Source of the DNA: an uncultured Holdemanella sp.
GTDB lineage: Bacteria > Bacillota_I > Bacilli_A > Erysipelotrichales > Erysipelotrichaceae
Length of the DNA: 64,000 nucleotides
Assembly: GCF_934754935.1 (NCBI RefSeq)
Contig: NZ_CAKVJB010000008.1
Location: 5,816-69,815, forward strand
Reading direction: 5' to 3'
Position 1 is the first letter of the stretch; each line of letters begins with the position of its first letter. The position numbers were made by a program, and so were the translations under genes. Under the pieces are notes generated by a model. It worked only from the letters and a program-made list of their open reading frames with translations. It ran no database searches and was not told the DNA's origin. Shown piece after piece: positions 8,424 through 16,885 of the stretch.

Positions 8424-9266
8424 TTATTGCACTTTTGCTTTTTTCTTAATCATACATATTGCTGCTAAAGTAACTATAACATAACCTAATAGTGCAATAA
8501 TTGATGATTCAATTCCAAATTCTCCACCAGTGAAAACAAAGTCTTTTGAATCAAGTACATATGTCATAACCGAATATTCATCTGCCTTTTCACTTATCGA
8601 TAAACCGCCGCCAATAATTAAAATATTCCAAAGTGAATGAACAATTCCGCTGTTCCAAACAGAACCACTTTCAATAGCAATCATTGAGAACATTATTCCC
8701 ACCATTGTTCCTGCAATAAGAACCAACAGGCTACTTATAATGGAAAAATCCATTCCTATAATATGTATTAATCCAAATAAAGCTGATGGAATTAATACAG
8801 CTACTTTAATATTCCATTTCTCTTTTAACAGATTTAGAATAACTCCTCGAAAAACCATTTCTTCAACAAAACCAGCGGCTATGCCTGTAAAAGCAATACC
8901 AGCACTCAGTATTGAAAAAATCTGATTACTATTCATTCCAGAAGAAACATACTTTCCAGAAAAGAAAAAAAGATAAATCGCTATTACTGTCACAGGTAAT
9001 AATACACCTACAATAATCCATTTAGCTTTAATTGAAAATTTTGGCATTCCCAAATTTTCTATTTTTATTTTAAGTAGTCTTTTTGAAAATAATTTAATTA
9101 AAACAAATGCTAATCCAACATATATAATTCCTGCTATAATATTGCATATACCTTCTGGAATTTTAATCAAAACAAACAAACTTGCCACTAACTGAGCTAA
9201 TAATTGAGCTACTAGCAATACAATGATAGCTCCCAAAGCCCCTCCTATCGTCTTTCTTGTACTCAT
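8424..9266 (-). CDS. CPBP family intramembrane metalloprotease (CAAX/Abi type)
   Basis: This 280-residue, largely hydrophobic protein has about eight membrane segments. The CPBP active-site motifs are present: EEMVFRG (the EExxxR box), GLIHI with the second-motif histidine, and WNSGIVHSLWN with the HxxxN third motif. Family members include eukaryotic Rce1 prenyl-protein proteases and bacterial proteins linked to bacteriocin maturation or self-immunity. No bacteriocin gene is seen here. The start at ATG 9266 has AAAGGAGAG upstream; the longer reading to 9311 lacks one. It is divergent from the TOTE-type gene, so a shared regulatory gap (9267-9438) controls both. Confidence 0.9.
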   Translation of the reverse strand: MSTRKTIGGALGAIIVLLVAQLLAQLVASLFVLIKIPEGICNIIAGIIYVGLAFVLIKLFSKRLLKIKIENLGMPKFSIKAKWIIVGVLLPVTVIAIYLFFFSGKYVSSGMNSNQIFSILSAGIAFTGIAAGFVEEMVFRGVILNLLKEKWNIKVAVLIPSALFGLIHIIGMDFSIISSLLVLIAGTMVGIMFSMIAIESGSVWNSGIVHSLWNILIIGGGLSISEKADEYSVMTYVLDSKDFVFTGGEFGIESSIIALLGYVIVTLAAICMIKKKAKVQ

Positions 9267-9402
9267 AAAATGCTCTCCTTTACCTTCATTATTGCAAAAA
9301 ATTACTACCAACTTAACAAATTCCGATTTATCTATAATTTAAACTTCATTATAATCATGTTGATTGAATTATCAATAGAAAATTTTATCTGTTTTGTGTG
9401 TT

Positions 9403-9416
9403 TGTGTTAACACAAG
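9403..9416. promoter_or_regulatory. perfect 14-bp palindrome upstream of the TOTE-type gene
   Basis: TTGTGTTAACACAA is perfectly self-complementary, 10 bp before the ribosome site of the leader ORF. A weak promoter (TTGATT 9361-9366, 17 bp, TTTTAT 9384-9389) would place the palindrome just after the transcription start, where a bound repressor could block elongation. No regulator gene lies nearby, so the binding protein is unknown. Confidence 0.4.
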
Positions 9417-9438
9417 GGTTTGTAAAAAGGACTATTAT

Positions 9439-9483
9439 ATGCATAGAACTACTACAAGACTACTACTTGCAGATGTGTTCTGA
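9439..9483 (+). CDS. putative 14-residue leader peptide of the TOTE-type gene
   Basis: ATG 9439 follows AAAGGA (9426-9431) by 7 nt and encodes MHRTTTRLLLADVF, then TGA. Three consecutive Thr codons (ACT ACT ACA) and three Leu codons (CTA CTA CTT) stand in tandem. Underneath is a direct repeat of ACTACTAC at 9448-9455 and 9459-9466. The stop codon is 1 nt before an intrinsic terminator. This is the layout of an amino-acid or stall-sensing attenuator peptide. That it is translated is inferred. Confidence 0.5.
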   Translation: MHRTTTRLLLADVF

Positions 9484-9530
9484 AAACACTCCTCTCCGTC
9501 TAACTAACGGAGTCTTGGGTGTTTTTTTTA
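9475..9530 (+). terminator. terminator with competing antiterminator hairpin (attenuator)
   Basis: The terminator is AACACTC (9485-9491) paired with GGGTGTT (9517-9523), capped by CTCCGT/ACGGAG (9494-9499, 9507-9512) and followed by eight T. GTGTT at 9475-9479, inside the leader ORF, can instead pair with AACAC at 9485-9489 and would disrupt the terminator stem. It lies 46 bp before the start codon of the TOTE-type gene, so most transcripts would end before the gene unless antitermination occurs. Confidence 0.65.
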
Positions 9531-9575
9531 TTTGTGAATTCAACTAAAATAGTATTGAAAAGAGTAGGTGGTTTT

Positions 9576-12503
9576 GTGAAACAAGCAAATGATAATTTGA
9601 CTATAATAAATGACTTGCAAAAAGAGATTCAGTGTTTGAAGAACATTTTGGATCGAGAAGGAATTTCTTATCAAGAAGAATTGGCTCAATTAACAAATAC
9701 AGAAACTTTTGAAACGAATCAAGGTAGTCGTATTGTTTTTCCAAATGAAATCACAAAAGATATGGCAAATCGATTTTTCGCTCGTTTTTGGGGTCGTACA
9801 GATGTGTACGCAAAAAGAGTGGAAAACAAAAAAACGAACAAGGCAGGGTATTATCCGCAATGTATAAATTTTTGGTCAGATGGTTGTGGTAAGAAATGGA
9901 ATGCAGGATTTCGTTGCCAAGATTGTCATTACCAAAAATATAAAGCTTTGACAATTGATAGTATTATGTCTCATTTAAAAGGAAATGAAGTTATTGGTGT
10001 TTATCCATTACATAAAGATAATACGTGTCGCTTTTTAGTGTTTGACTTTGATAATCATGATAAAGATGCAGGAAATGATTTTGCGAATATAGATGAGAGT
10101 TGGAAAGAAGAAGTCAATGCGATGCGAAGAATATGTCAAATAAATGGAATAGATCCTTTAATTGAGCGTTCTAGATCTGGTAAAGGAGCTCACATCTGGA
10201 TTTTCTTTGATAAACCTATTTCAGCTATTTTGGCAAGAAATTTTGGAAATGCTTTGTTGGATAAAGGGGCAGAGCAAGTGAATTTAAAATCGTTTAAATA
10301 TTATGATCGTATGATACCAGCACAAGATAGTATGCCAAAAGGTGGCCTTGGAAATTTGATTGCTTTGCCGTTACAAGGACAAGCATTGAAAGATGGCAAC
10401 AGTGCATTTATTGATGAAAATTGGAATGCCTATGCAAATCAATGGAATGTATTATGGTCTAAGCCTAAGCTTTCACAGTCGTTTATTGAAGAAAAGATAA
10501 AAGAATGGCATGGAAATTTAGATGATAAACCTTGGGATTCTGTTAAAGAATTTGATAAAAATGAAGTGGACGGAAAAATGCATATCACTTTATCAAATGG
10601 TATTTTTGTGGATACTTCAAACTTAAGTGCATCTATTCAAAATAAAGTTCGTAAATTGGCTAGAATTAGTAATCCAGTCTATTATAAAAATCAAGGTATG
10701 GGAATTTCTACTTTTGGTATGTATAAATATATTTATCTTGGGGAAGACTATGATAGTGGATATATACAAATTCCTAGAGGCTGTTATGATACTTTAATGT
10801 CTTACAATAAAAATGCTAGGATTCAAATGATGGTGGACGATAAAAGACAACCAGGAAAAAGTATTGATGTTACTTTTAAGGGGGAGTTAAAGCCGGAACA
10901 AGAAGTGGCTCTACATAAAATGATTGAGCATGATAATGGTATTTTATTAGCAACTACAGCTTTTGGTAAGACAGTTCTTTGTGCAGATTTAATTGCGACA
11001 AAGAAAGTGAATACACTCATTTTGTTGGAGAGTTCATCTTTATTAGAACAGTGGAAAGACAAATTACAGACGTTTTTAGATATAAATGAAGAGTTGCCTG
11101 AATATACCACGCCTAAAGGTTTGGTCAAAAAGAGAAAATCTTTGATAGGTACTTTGCAAGGTTCGCATGATTCTATGACAGGTATAATTGATATCGCAAT
11201 GGCTGGTTCTATATGTAAAAAGGGGAAATTTCATAAACTGTTGAATGAGTATGGCATGATCATTGTGGATGAATGTCATCATGCGGCTTCAAATACTGAA
11301 AGTGCTGTTTTAAAAGAAATTAAAGCTAAATATGTATATGGTGTTACGGCCGTTGATCGAACAGATCAATTAGATAAGATGAATTTTATGCTTATTGGTC
11401 CAATACGACATAAATATTCCGCAAAAGAACAGGCTGAACAACAAGGGATTCCTCGTTTATTATATCCTCGGTTTACACATGTGGTTGCACCAAGAGGAAT
11501 GATGAAAGATGAAAAGAATCCAAATGAAGCATACTCAATATTACGAGATAATGATTTGCGAGATCAAATGATTGTTCAGGATATAAAGGATTGTATTCAG
11601 AAAAAACGTACGCCTGTGGTCCTGTCTAAATATGTGAATCATTGTAAAAAGCTATATAAACAATTAGAGGGTGTGGCAGATTCTGTTTTCTTGTTGATAG
11701 GTACTCAATCAAAAAAGGAAAATGATCATATTGTTGAATTAATGAAAAGTGTGCCTGAAGACAAAACTATGATATTAGTGGCGACAGGATCACTCGTTGG
11801 AGAAGGTTTTGACCTTGATCGATTGGATACTTTGTTTCTCGCAATGCCTGTAGCGAGTAGTAGTGTTATAAAACAATTTACAGGAAGAATTCATCGACTA
11901 TATGATAAAAAAGATACAATACTTGTATATGATTATGTAGATGTCCATATTCCAATGTTTGATCGAATGTATGGAAAAAGATTAAAGGCCTACAAAGCAT
12001 CTGGTTATGAATTAATTTCGGATACAAACGACATAAAAAATGAATCAGAGACTTCTCAATCTATTTTTGATGCAAATAATTATTATGATATGTATAGTCA
12101 AGACTTAATGTGCGCAAAGAAAAATATTGTTATTTCCAGTCCTTCATTATCTGGTGATAAGGTTGCAGATTTTACAAAATTAGTTAAAAACAAGATAGAA
12201 GATGGAGTGGAAGTAACCGTAGTTTCTTGGATGCCAGATAAAATTAGGTTTGGAAGTTCAAATTATAGAATGCAGTTGTTAGAAGAAATGAGACAATCTG
12301 GTTTTTATCTAAAATCGGCAGAAGATAATTGCGAACATTTTGCGATTATTGATCAAGAGATTGTATGGTATGGAAATATGAATTTGTTAGGGAAGCAAGA
12401 TGTTGAAGATCATATTATGCGAATTCAAAGTAAAGAAATCGCTAATGAACTTATGGAAATGACTTTTGGGAATAGTTTATATAATTATTTGAATAACTTC
12501 TAG
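9576..12503 (+). CDS. TOTE-type conflict protein: AEP primase + SF2 helicase + PLD-like nuclease
   Basis: This 975-residue multidomain protein has, in order, a short N-terminal coiled coil (~5-40), then a CxxC-type zinc cluster (CGKKW...CQDCHYQ). An archaeo-eukaryotic primase domain follows, with the FDFDN metal motif (D157, D159), SRSGKGAHIWIFF (motif II histidine) and ALPLQGQ (motif III). A superfamily 2 helicase carries TTAFGKT (K465), DECH (D565-H568), GVTA and QFTGRIHR. A C-terminal PLD-like domain ends the protein (FAIIDQEIVWYGNMNLLG). This architecture matches proteins classed as TOTE conflict systems, predicted anti-phage effectors. The usual HxK of the PLD motif reads C919-E-H921, so nuclease activity is uncertain. 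I prefer GTG 9576 (AGGTGG 4 nt upstream), because the longer frame would begin in the terminator T run. Confidence 0.85.
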   Translation: MKQANDNLTIINDLQKEIQCLKNILDREGISYQEELAQLTNTETFETNQGSRIVFPNEITKDMANRFFARFWGRTDVYAKRVENKKTNKAGYYPQCINFWSDGCGKKWNAGFRCQDCHYQKYKALTIDSIMSHLKGNEVIGVYPLHKDNTCRFLVFDFDNHDKDAGNDFANIDESWKEEVNAMRRICQINGIDPLIERSRSGKGAHIWIFFDKPISAILARNFGNALLDKGAEQVNLKSFKYYDRMIPAQDSMPKGGLGNLIALPLQGQALKDGNSAFIDENWNAYANQWNVLWSKPKLSQSFIEEKIKEWHGNLDDKPWDSVKEFDKNEVDGKMHITLSNGIFVDTSNLSASIQNKVRKLARISNPVYYKNQGMGISTFGMYKYIYLGEDYDSGYIQIPRGCYDTLMSYNKNARIQMMVDDKRQPGKSIDVTFKGELKPEQEVALHKMIEHDNGILLATTAFGKTVLCADLIATKKVNTLILLESSSLLEQWKDKLQTFLDINEELPEYTTPKGLVKKRKSLIGTLQGSHDSMTGIIDIAMAGSICKKGKFHKLLNEYGMIIVDECHHAASNTESAVLKEIKAKYVYGVTAVDRTDQLDKMNFMLIGPIRHKYSAKEQAEQQGIPRLLYPRFTHVVAPRGMMKDEKNPNEAYSILRDNDLRDQMIVQDIKDCIQKKRTPVVLSKYVNHCKKLYKQLEGVADSVFLLIGTQSKKENDHIVELMKSVPEDKTMILVATGSLVGEGFDLDRLDTLFLAMPVASSSVIKQFTGRIHRLYDKKDTILVYDYVDVHIPMFDRMYGKRLKAYKASGYELISDTNDIKNESETSQSIFDANNYYDMYSQDLMCAKKNIVISSPSLSGDKVADFTKLVKNKIEDGVEVTVVSWMPDKIRFGSSNYRMQLLEEMRQSGFYLKSAEDNCEHFAIIDQEIVWYGNMNLLGKQDVEDHIMRIQSKEIANELMEMTFGNSLYNYLNNF

Positions 12504-12525
12504 AAATTTTCCTAGAAGTTTTTCT
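12495..12525 (+). terminator. terminator of the TOTE-type gene
   Basis: Arms AACTTCTAG and CTAGAAGTT (12495-12503, 12512-12520) with an 8-base loop are followed by T. The TAG stop is the end of the 5' arm. Confidence 0.8.
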
Positions 12526-12558
12526 ATTTGTGATAAAATAATGGGCAGGTGATATTTG

Positions 12559-13326
12559 ATGAGTGAGAAAAGAGAAGGTTACCAGTTTGTTGGTTGGTAT
12601 ATAGATAAAGAGTGTACAAAAAGATTAAATCCAGGTGGGGTACTTCCTCATTCTGTGACTTTATATGATAAATGGATACCTATTTGGTATCCCATTGAAT
12701 ATGATGTGGATGGCGGAATTATGTCTCGTCGTAATCCTAGATATACGTGTATTGAATCGGAAGAATTGTTGTTGTATCCGGCATTTAAGAAGGGTGTTAT
12801 GTTTGTTGGTTGGCAGCTTAATGGTGAAATTGTCACAAGTTTACCAGCAGGTATTCATGAACCTGTTATATTAACAGCCATTTATAAAGAGTGTCCTGTG
12901 ATTCATTTTGAAACATGTGGTGGAGCTAATTATATGGATGTATGTACGAATGAATATGGATTGTTAGTGAATATGAAATCTCCTATACGAGTTGGATATA
13001 CCTTTGATGGATGGTTTTGGGATTGTGATTATCGTTGGCGCTATAACTTGGATGAACCAATTCATGAATCTTGTACGTTATATGCCCATTGGCAGGTAAG
13101 TCAATATAAGATTACGTATGATTTAAATGGTGGATTGAGTAGTCGTAGAAATCCAAAGGCATATACGTATTTTTCAGATACGATTCATTTGTTGCCTGCC
13201 ACTAAACCTGGGTATGATTTTGTGGGTTGGTTTGACGAAAGAGGAAATGAATTGAATGTGATCAAAGAGCATTCAATGGGAAATAAGCATTTAATAGCAC
13301 AATTTAGAAAGAGGGAATTAGATTAG
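12559..13326 (+). CDS. cytoplasmic protein of InlB B-repeat (Listeria-Bacteroides repeat) modules
   Basis: This 255-residue protein consists almost wholly of four ~60-residue repeats, each with a G-Y-x-F-x-G-W core: GYQFVGWYID (near residue 7), a divergent MFVGWQLNGE, GYTFDGWFWD and GYDFVGWFDE. Between the cores are Y-x-I-x-Y-D-x-x-GG strands. These beta-grasp-like modules are normally strung along secreted, wall-anchored adhesins. Here there is no signal peptide, no membrane segment and no LPXTG motif. ATG 12559 has AGGTGA 6 nt upstream. It ends 1 bp before a MATE pump gene and begins 34 bp after the TOTE terminator. Its function is unknown. Confidence 0.8.
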   Translation: MSEKREGYQFVGWYIDKECTKRLNPGGVLPHSVTLYDKWIPIWYPIEYDVDGGIMSRRNPRYTCIESEELLLYPAFKKGVMFVGWQLNGEIVTSLPAGIHEPVILTAIYKECPVIHFETCGGANYMDVCTNEYGLLVNMKSPIRVGYTFDGWFWDCDYRWRYNLDEPIHESCTLYAHWQVSQYKITYDLNGGLSSRRNPKAYTYFSDTIHLLPATKPGYDFVGWFDERGNELNVIKEHSMGNKHLIAQFRKRELD

Positions 13327-13327
13327 T

Positions 13328-14704
13328 ATGCAAAATCCATTAGGGTATGAAAAAGAGTCGTCATTATTAAAAAAATTTGCGATACCAAGTATTATTTCAA
13401 TGCTTGTATCGTCACTATATAACATTGTGGATCAAATCTTTATTGGTCAAGGTGTTGGTTTTTTAGGAAATGCTGCAACCAATGTAGCTTTCCCACTTAC
13501 AACAATTGCGTTGGCCATCGCCTTGTTGATTGGGATTGGATCAGCGAGTTTATTTAGTTTATATCTAGGTGAAAAAAGACCAGAACGATCAAGTAGTATT
13601 GCAGGCAATGGCATCAGCATATCTGTTCTTTGTTCGGTAATCTATGTTGTTTTAGTTCTTTTGTTTCTAGAATCATTATTAAAATCATTTGGGGCTACAA
13701 GTACAATTATGCCTTTGGCCTTAGAATATACGCGTATTACGACATTGGGTGTGCCATTTTTGATTACGACAAATGTGATCAGTAACTTGATTCGTGCGGA
13801 TGGATCACCAAAATATTCAATGATATGTATGGTTGCAGGTGCTATAGTTAATACCATCTTAGACCCATTATTTATCTTTGTCTTTCATATGGGAGTAGCT
13901 GGTGCTGCCATTGCCACTGTTGCAGGTCAAGTGATTTCATTTGTGATTGCGGCTTGGTATATCAAGAGTTTTCAACATATTGAATTTGATAAGAGTAGCT
14001 TACGTATTTCTTTGAGTGATACAAAAGAAATGGCAACCATTGGAATGAGTGCTTCATTAAATCAGATTGCGATTTTGTTTGTGCAAATTGTATTAAATAA
14101 TTCATTGACGTATTATGGACAGTTTACCAAGTTTGGTAGTGATATTCCTTTAGCTGCCTGTGGTATTGTCATGAAAACCAATGCGATATTATTAGCTATT
14201 ATCATTGGTATTTCGCAAGGAATGCAACCAATTATTGGGTTTAATTATGGGGCACAAAAATATGAGCGTGTTAAAAAGACGTTTAAGCTTGCGGTAAGTG
14301 CAAACTTAGTTGTTTCTTTTATTGGTTGGGCTTTATTTCAATTCTGTACGAGCACTGTATTATCAATCTTCGGATCAGGAGACGCAAACTATTTTGAATT
14401 TGCGACAATGTTTATGCGAATCTATCTAATGCTTGTATGCATTGATGGTGTACAGATGCTTTCGTCAAGCTTCTTTGCGTCAATTAAAAAAGCATATTTA
14501 GGAATGTTTTTGTCTATGACTAGACAAGTATTATTTTTGATTCCACTTGTTTTGATCTTACCTAAATTCTTTGGATTAAATGGTATCTTATATGCAGCTC
14601 CAATTGCGGATTTTGTTGCTTTTGTAGTTTCTGTTATATGTATTTTGGGTGAATTCAAGAAGTTAAATGAATTAGAAAAAAATATGAAAGTAGACTCTCT
14701 TTAA
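13328..14704 (+). CDS. MATE family efflux transporter
   Basis: The product is 458 residues with about 12 membrane segments in two homologous halves. It carries the MATE N-terminal pattern (KFAIPSIISMLVSSLYNIVDQIFIGQ) and repeat segments such as DGSPKYSM and PIIGFNYGA, the last being characteristic of the second half. MATE pumps export cationic drugs or metabolites with Na+ or H+ import. The gene starts 1 bp after the InlB-repeat gene, so the two are likely cotranscribed. The substrate is unknown. Confidence 0.93.
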   Translation: MQNPLGYEKESSLLKKFAIPSIISMLVSSLYNIVDQIFIGQGVGFLGNAATNVAFPLTTIALAIALLIGIGSASLFSLYLGEKRPERSSSIAGNGISISVLCSVIYVVLVLLFLESLLKSFGATSTIMPLALEYTRITTLGVPFLITTNVISNLIRADGSPKYSMICMVAGAIVNTILDPLFIFVFHMGVAGAAIATVAGQVISFVIAAWYIKSFQHIEFDKSSLRISLSDTKEMATIGMSASLNQIAILFVQIVLNNSLTYYGQFTKFGSDIPLAACGIVMKTNAILLAIIIGISQGMQPIIGFNYGAQKYERVKKTFKLAVSANLVVSFIGWALFQFCTSTVLSIFGSGDANYFEFATMFMRIYLMLVCIDGVQMLSSSFFASIKKAYLGMFLSMTRQVLFLIPLVLILPKFFGLNGILYAAPIADFVAFVVSVICILGEFKKLNELEKNMKVDSL

Positions 14705-14720
14705 TAGGAGAGTTTTTTTC
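14692..14720 (+). terminator. terminator of the MATE gene
   Basis: Arms ACTCTC and GAGAGT flank an 8-base loop containing the stop codon, followed by seven T. Confidence 0.75.
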
Positions 14721-14765
14721 TTGAAATGACATTCTTTGAATTCTGTATTTTAAAAAGGCGTAGAA

Positions 14766-14794
14766 TTGATTATTGTCGATATTTATGGTAGAAT
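14766..14794 (+). promoter_or_regulatory. promoter of the DUF3196-tig unit
   Basis: TTGATT (14766-14771), 17 bp, TAGAAT (14789-14794) with a TGG extension just upstream of the -10. It lies 26 bp before the GTG start. Confidence 0.6.
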
Positions 14795-14819
14795 ACTAAT
14801 GTTTCGCATGGAGGTATAA

Positions 14820-15551
14820 GTGAACGCATATTATCATTCTTTAATCGAAGAAATAAAAAAAGAGATAGATGAAAAAAGTTATGCCCAGGCGTACGAATTG
14901 ATTTGTCAGGAGCTGAACATGCCTTATGTTCCACAAGATGCATTAGATTTATTAGAATCTTATAAGTCTGAATGTAAACCTTATTTGGAACAGAAGAATA
15001 AGAGTATGGATTTCAACAAGTTACAGGATTATATTCATGGAAGTCTAGAACAGAAAATCTTTGCGATTTCTATGTTAGAAAACATGAATTTAAGAATGTG
15101 TCATGATGAAGTTCAGGTATTATTGGATTCAGATTTACCTGATGAATATAAGGGTACATTGATTGAGGCTTTAATGGAGCAGAAAATCGATGATCCATTT
15201 GATTTGATAAAATCCGGATTGAACATTACATTTATTCCAAGTGCCATCTTACCTATGGAGCAAGATTCGTCAATCTGTGAAGCGAGTTCATTATTTGAAA
15301 GTTGGTTTACAAATGAAGATCCAACCATGGTTCAATTTTGTATGTCACTTTTGATGCAGCTTGTTTTGTATGAAAGACCATTTGGTCAAGAAGACAAAGA
15401 TCCTTACCAACTTGCGAAAAGTGTAACAAGACTTGTATATGATGCAATGCAGAAATCCGATGAATGGCCTGGTTTTGTCAAGAAACAGGGGCTTGAAAAA
15501 ATTGAGGATATTGAGTTATCCATTGAAAAGCGAGGAGAAAACAATGACTAG
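14820..15551 (+). CDS. DUF3196-like helical protein upstream of trigger factor
   Basis: This is a 243-residue soluble, acidic, probably all-helical protein with TPR-like amphipathic segments (YHSLIEEIKKEIDEKSYAQAY, DALDLLESYKSECKPYLEQK). No catalytic motif is seen. It resembles the DUF3196 family of Firmicutes and Mollicutes, whose role is unknown to me. The start is GTG 14820, with GGAGGT 6 nt upstream. It overlaps the trigger factor start by 8 bp, so translational coupling, and perhaps a link to nascent-chain handling, is possible. Confidence 0.65.
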   Translation: MNAYYHSLIEEIKKEIDEKSYAQAYELICQELNMPYVPQDALDLLESYKSECKPYLEQKNKSMDFNKLQDYIHGSLEQKIFAISMLENMNLRMCHDEVQVLLDSDLPDEYKGTLIEALMEQKIDDPFDLIKSGLNITFIPSAILPMEQDSSICEASSLFESWFTNEDPTMVQFCMSLLMQLVLYERPFGQEDKDPYQLAKSVTRLVYDAMQKSDEWPGFVKKQGLEKIEDIELSIEKRGENND

Positions 15552-16821
15552 TACTTGGACTTTGAAAGAAAATTCTACTGGTGAATTAGAAGTAACAGTA
15601 GAAGGGGAAGCTTGGAAAAAAGCACAGAAAAAAGCATTAAACTATGCTAAATCTCACATGAATTTGAAAGGATTCCGTCAAGGACAAATCCCTGATGCTT
15701 TAGTTAAAAAACAACTTTCTTCAAAAGCATTATATGATATGGCTAGCGAAGAAGTAGCTAATGAAGTATTATCAGAAGGAATCAAAGAACACAATATCGA
15801 ATTAGTAGCTCGTCCTACTTTAGATGTTAAAGAAGCTGATGATGAAAAAGCCGTATTAGTATTTACATGTACAGTACTTCCTGAAGTAACTTTAGGTGAA
15901 TACAAAGGATTAGAAATCAAAAAAGCAGATGTAGAAGTTACAGAAGAAGATGTTGAAAACGAAGTTAAACGCGTTCAAGATCGTTATGCTGACTGGGTTG
16001 TTCGTGAAGATGACGATGCTGCTCAATTAGGTGATCAAGTAGTTATCGATTTCGTTGGAACAAAAGATGGTGTAGCATTCGAAGGTGGATCTGGAGAAAA
16101 CTATCCATTAGAACTTGGTTCAGGATCATTCATTCCAGGTTTCGAAGAACAATTAGTTGGAGTTAAGAAAGGTGAAGAAAAAGACGTTGAAGTTACTTTC
16201 CCTGAAAACTACCAAGCAGCTGAACTTGCTGGTCAACCTGCAACATTCCACTGCACAGTTCACGAAGTAAAATATAAAGATCTTCCTGAATTAAATGATG
16301 AATTAATCAAAAAATTAAAGATTGAAAACGTTGAAACAGTTGATGCTTATAAAGAAAAAGTAAAAGCTGACTTAACTGCTCAAAAAGAAAGAGAAGCTGA
16401 AGAAAACTTCACTAATGAATTATTAGGAAAAGTTTGTGACAACGCAAACGTTGAAATTCCAGCAGCTATGATCGATGCAGAAGTTGATCGTATGTATAGA
16501 GAATTCGAAGGTCGTATGCAACAATCTGGATTCACTGCTAAACAATTCTTAGAAGCAACTCACCAAACTGAAGAAGCAATTCGTGCTCAAATGAGCCCAG
16601 AAGCTGCTGCTCGTGTTAAGACTCAATTAGTATTAGAAGCTATCGTAAAAGCTGAAAGCATCGAAGCTAGTGATGAAGATGTAGAAAAAGAATTTACTAC
16701 AATGTCTGAAATGTACAACATGGAAGTTGAAAAAATCAAATCATTGATTTCTCCAGAAAGTATTAAAGCAGATTTAGCTAATCAAAAAGCATTAGACTTC
16801 ATTAAAACTTCTGTAAAGTAG
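15544..16821 (+). CDS. tig: trigger factor, ribosome-associated chaperone and peptidyl-prolyl isomerase
   Basis: This 425-residue chaperone binds the ribosome tunnel exit. Its N-terminal ribosome-binding domain has the signature GFRQGQIP (near residue 42). The central FKBP-type PPIase domain (~150-235) contains GDQVVIDFVGTKDGVAFEGG and GSGSFIPGFEEQLVG. A long helical C-terminal chaperone domain follows. ATG 15544 has AGGAG 6 nt upstream. An in-frame upstream extension to 15433 overlaps the previous gene and has no ribosome site. Codon use is that of a highly expressed gene, with strong GAA/GCT/AAA preference. lon follows, a common arrangement that links folding and proteolysis. Confidence 0.97.
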   Translation: MTSTWTLKENSTGELEVTVEGEAWKKAQKKALNYAKSHMNLKGFRQGQIPDALVKKQLSSKALYDMASEEVANEVLSEGIKEHNIELVARPTLDVKEADDEKAVLVFTCTVLPEVTLGEYKGLEIKKADVEVTEEDVENEVKRVQDRYADWVVREDDDAAQLGDQVVIDFVGTKDGVAFEGGSGENYPLELGSGSFIPGFEEQLVGVKKGEEKDVEVTFPENYQAAELAGQPATFHCTVHEVKYKDLPELNDELIKKLKIENVETVDAYKEKVKADLTAQKEREAEENFTNELLGKVCDNANVEIPAAMIDAEVDRMYREFEGRMQQSGFTAKQFLEATHQTEEAIRAQMSPEAAARVKTQLVLEAIVKAESIEASDEDVEKEFTTMSEMYNMEVEKIKSLISPESIKADLANQKALDFIKTSVK

Positions 16822-16834
16822 TATAATGTAAACG

Positions 16835-16858
16835 AAAAAAGACGCTTAGCGTCTTTTT
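16835..16858 (+). terminator. terminator of tig
   Basis: AAAAGACGC and GCGTCTTTT with a TTA loop are followed by T. It separates tig from lon. Confidence 0.85.
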
Positions 16859-16885
16859 CCATATTTAATATAAGGAGGTTTTTGT

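Noticed and set aside
9519..9575. Longer N terminus of the TOTE-type protein
   Set aside because: The extension starts in the terminator T run and has no SD; GTG 9576 has one.
8174..13326. Integrated island at tRNA-Arg
   Set aside because: The block follows the tRNA, but no integrase and no duplicate of the tRNA 3' end was found downstream.
15433..15543. Longer trigger factor with a 37-residue N-terminal extension
   Set aside because: It overlaps the upstream gene and lacks an SD; ATG 15544 matches known N termini.
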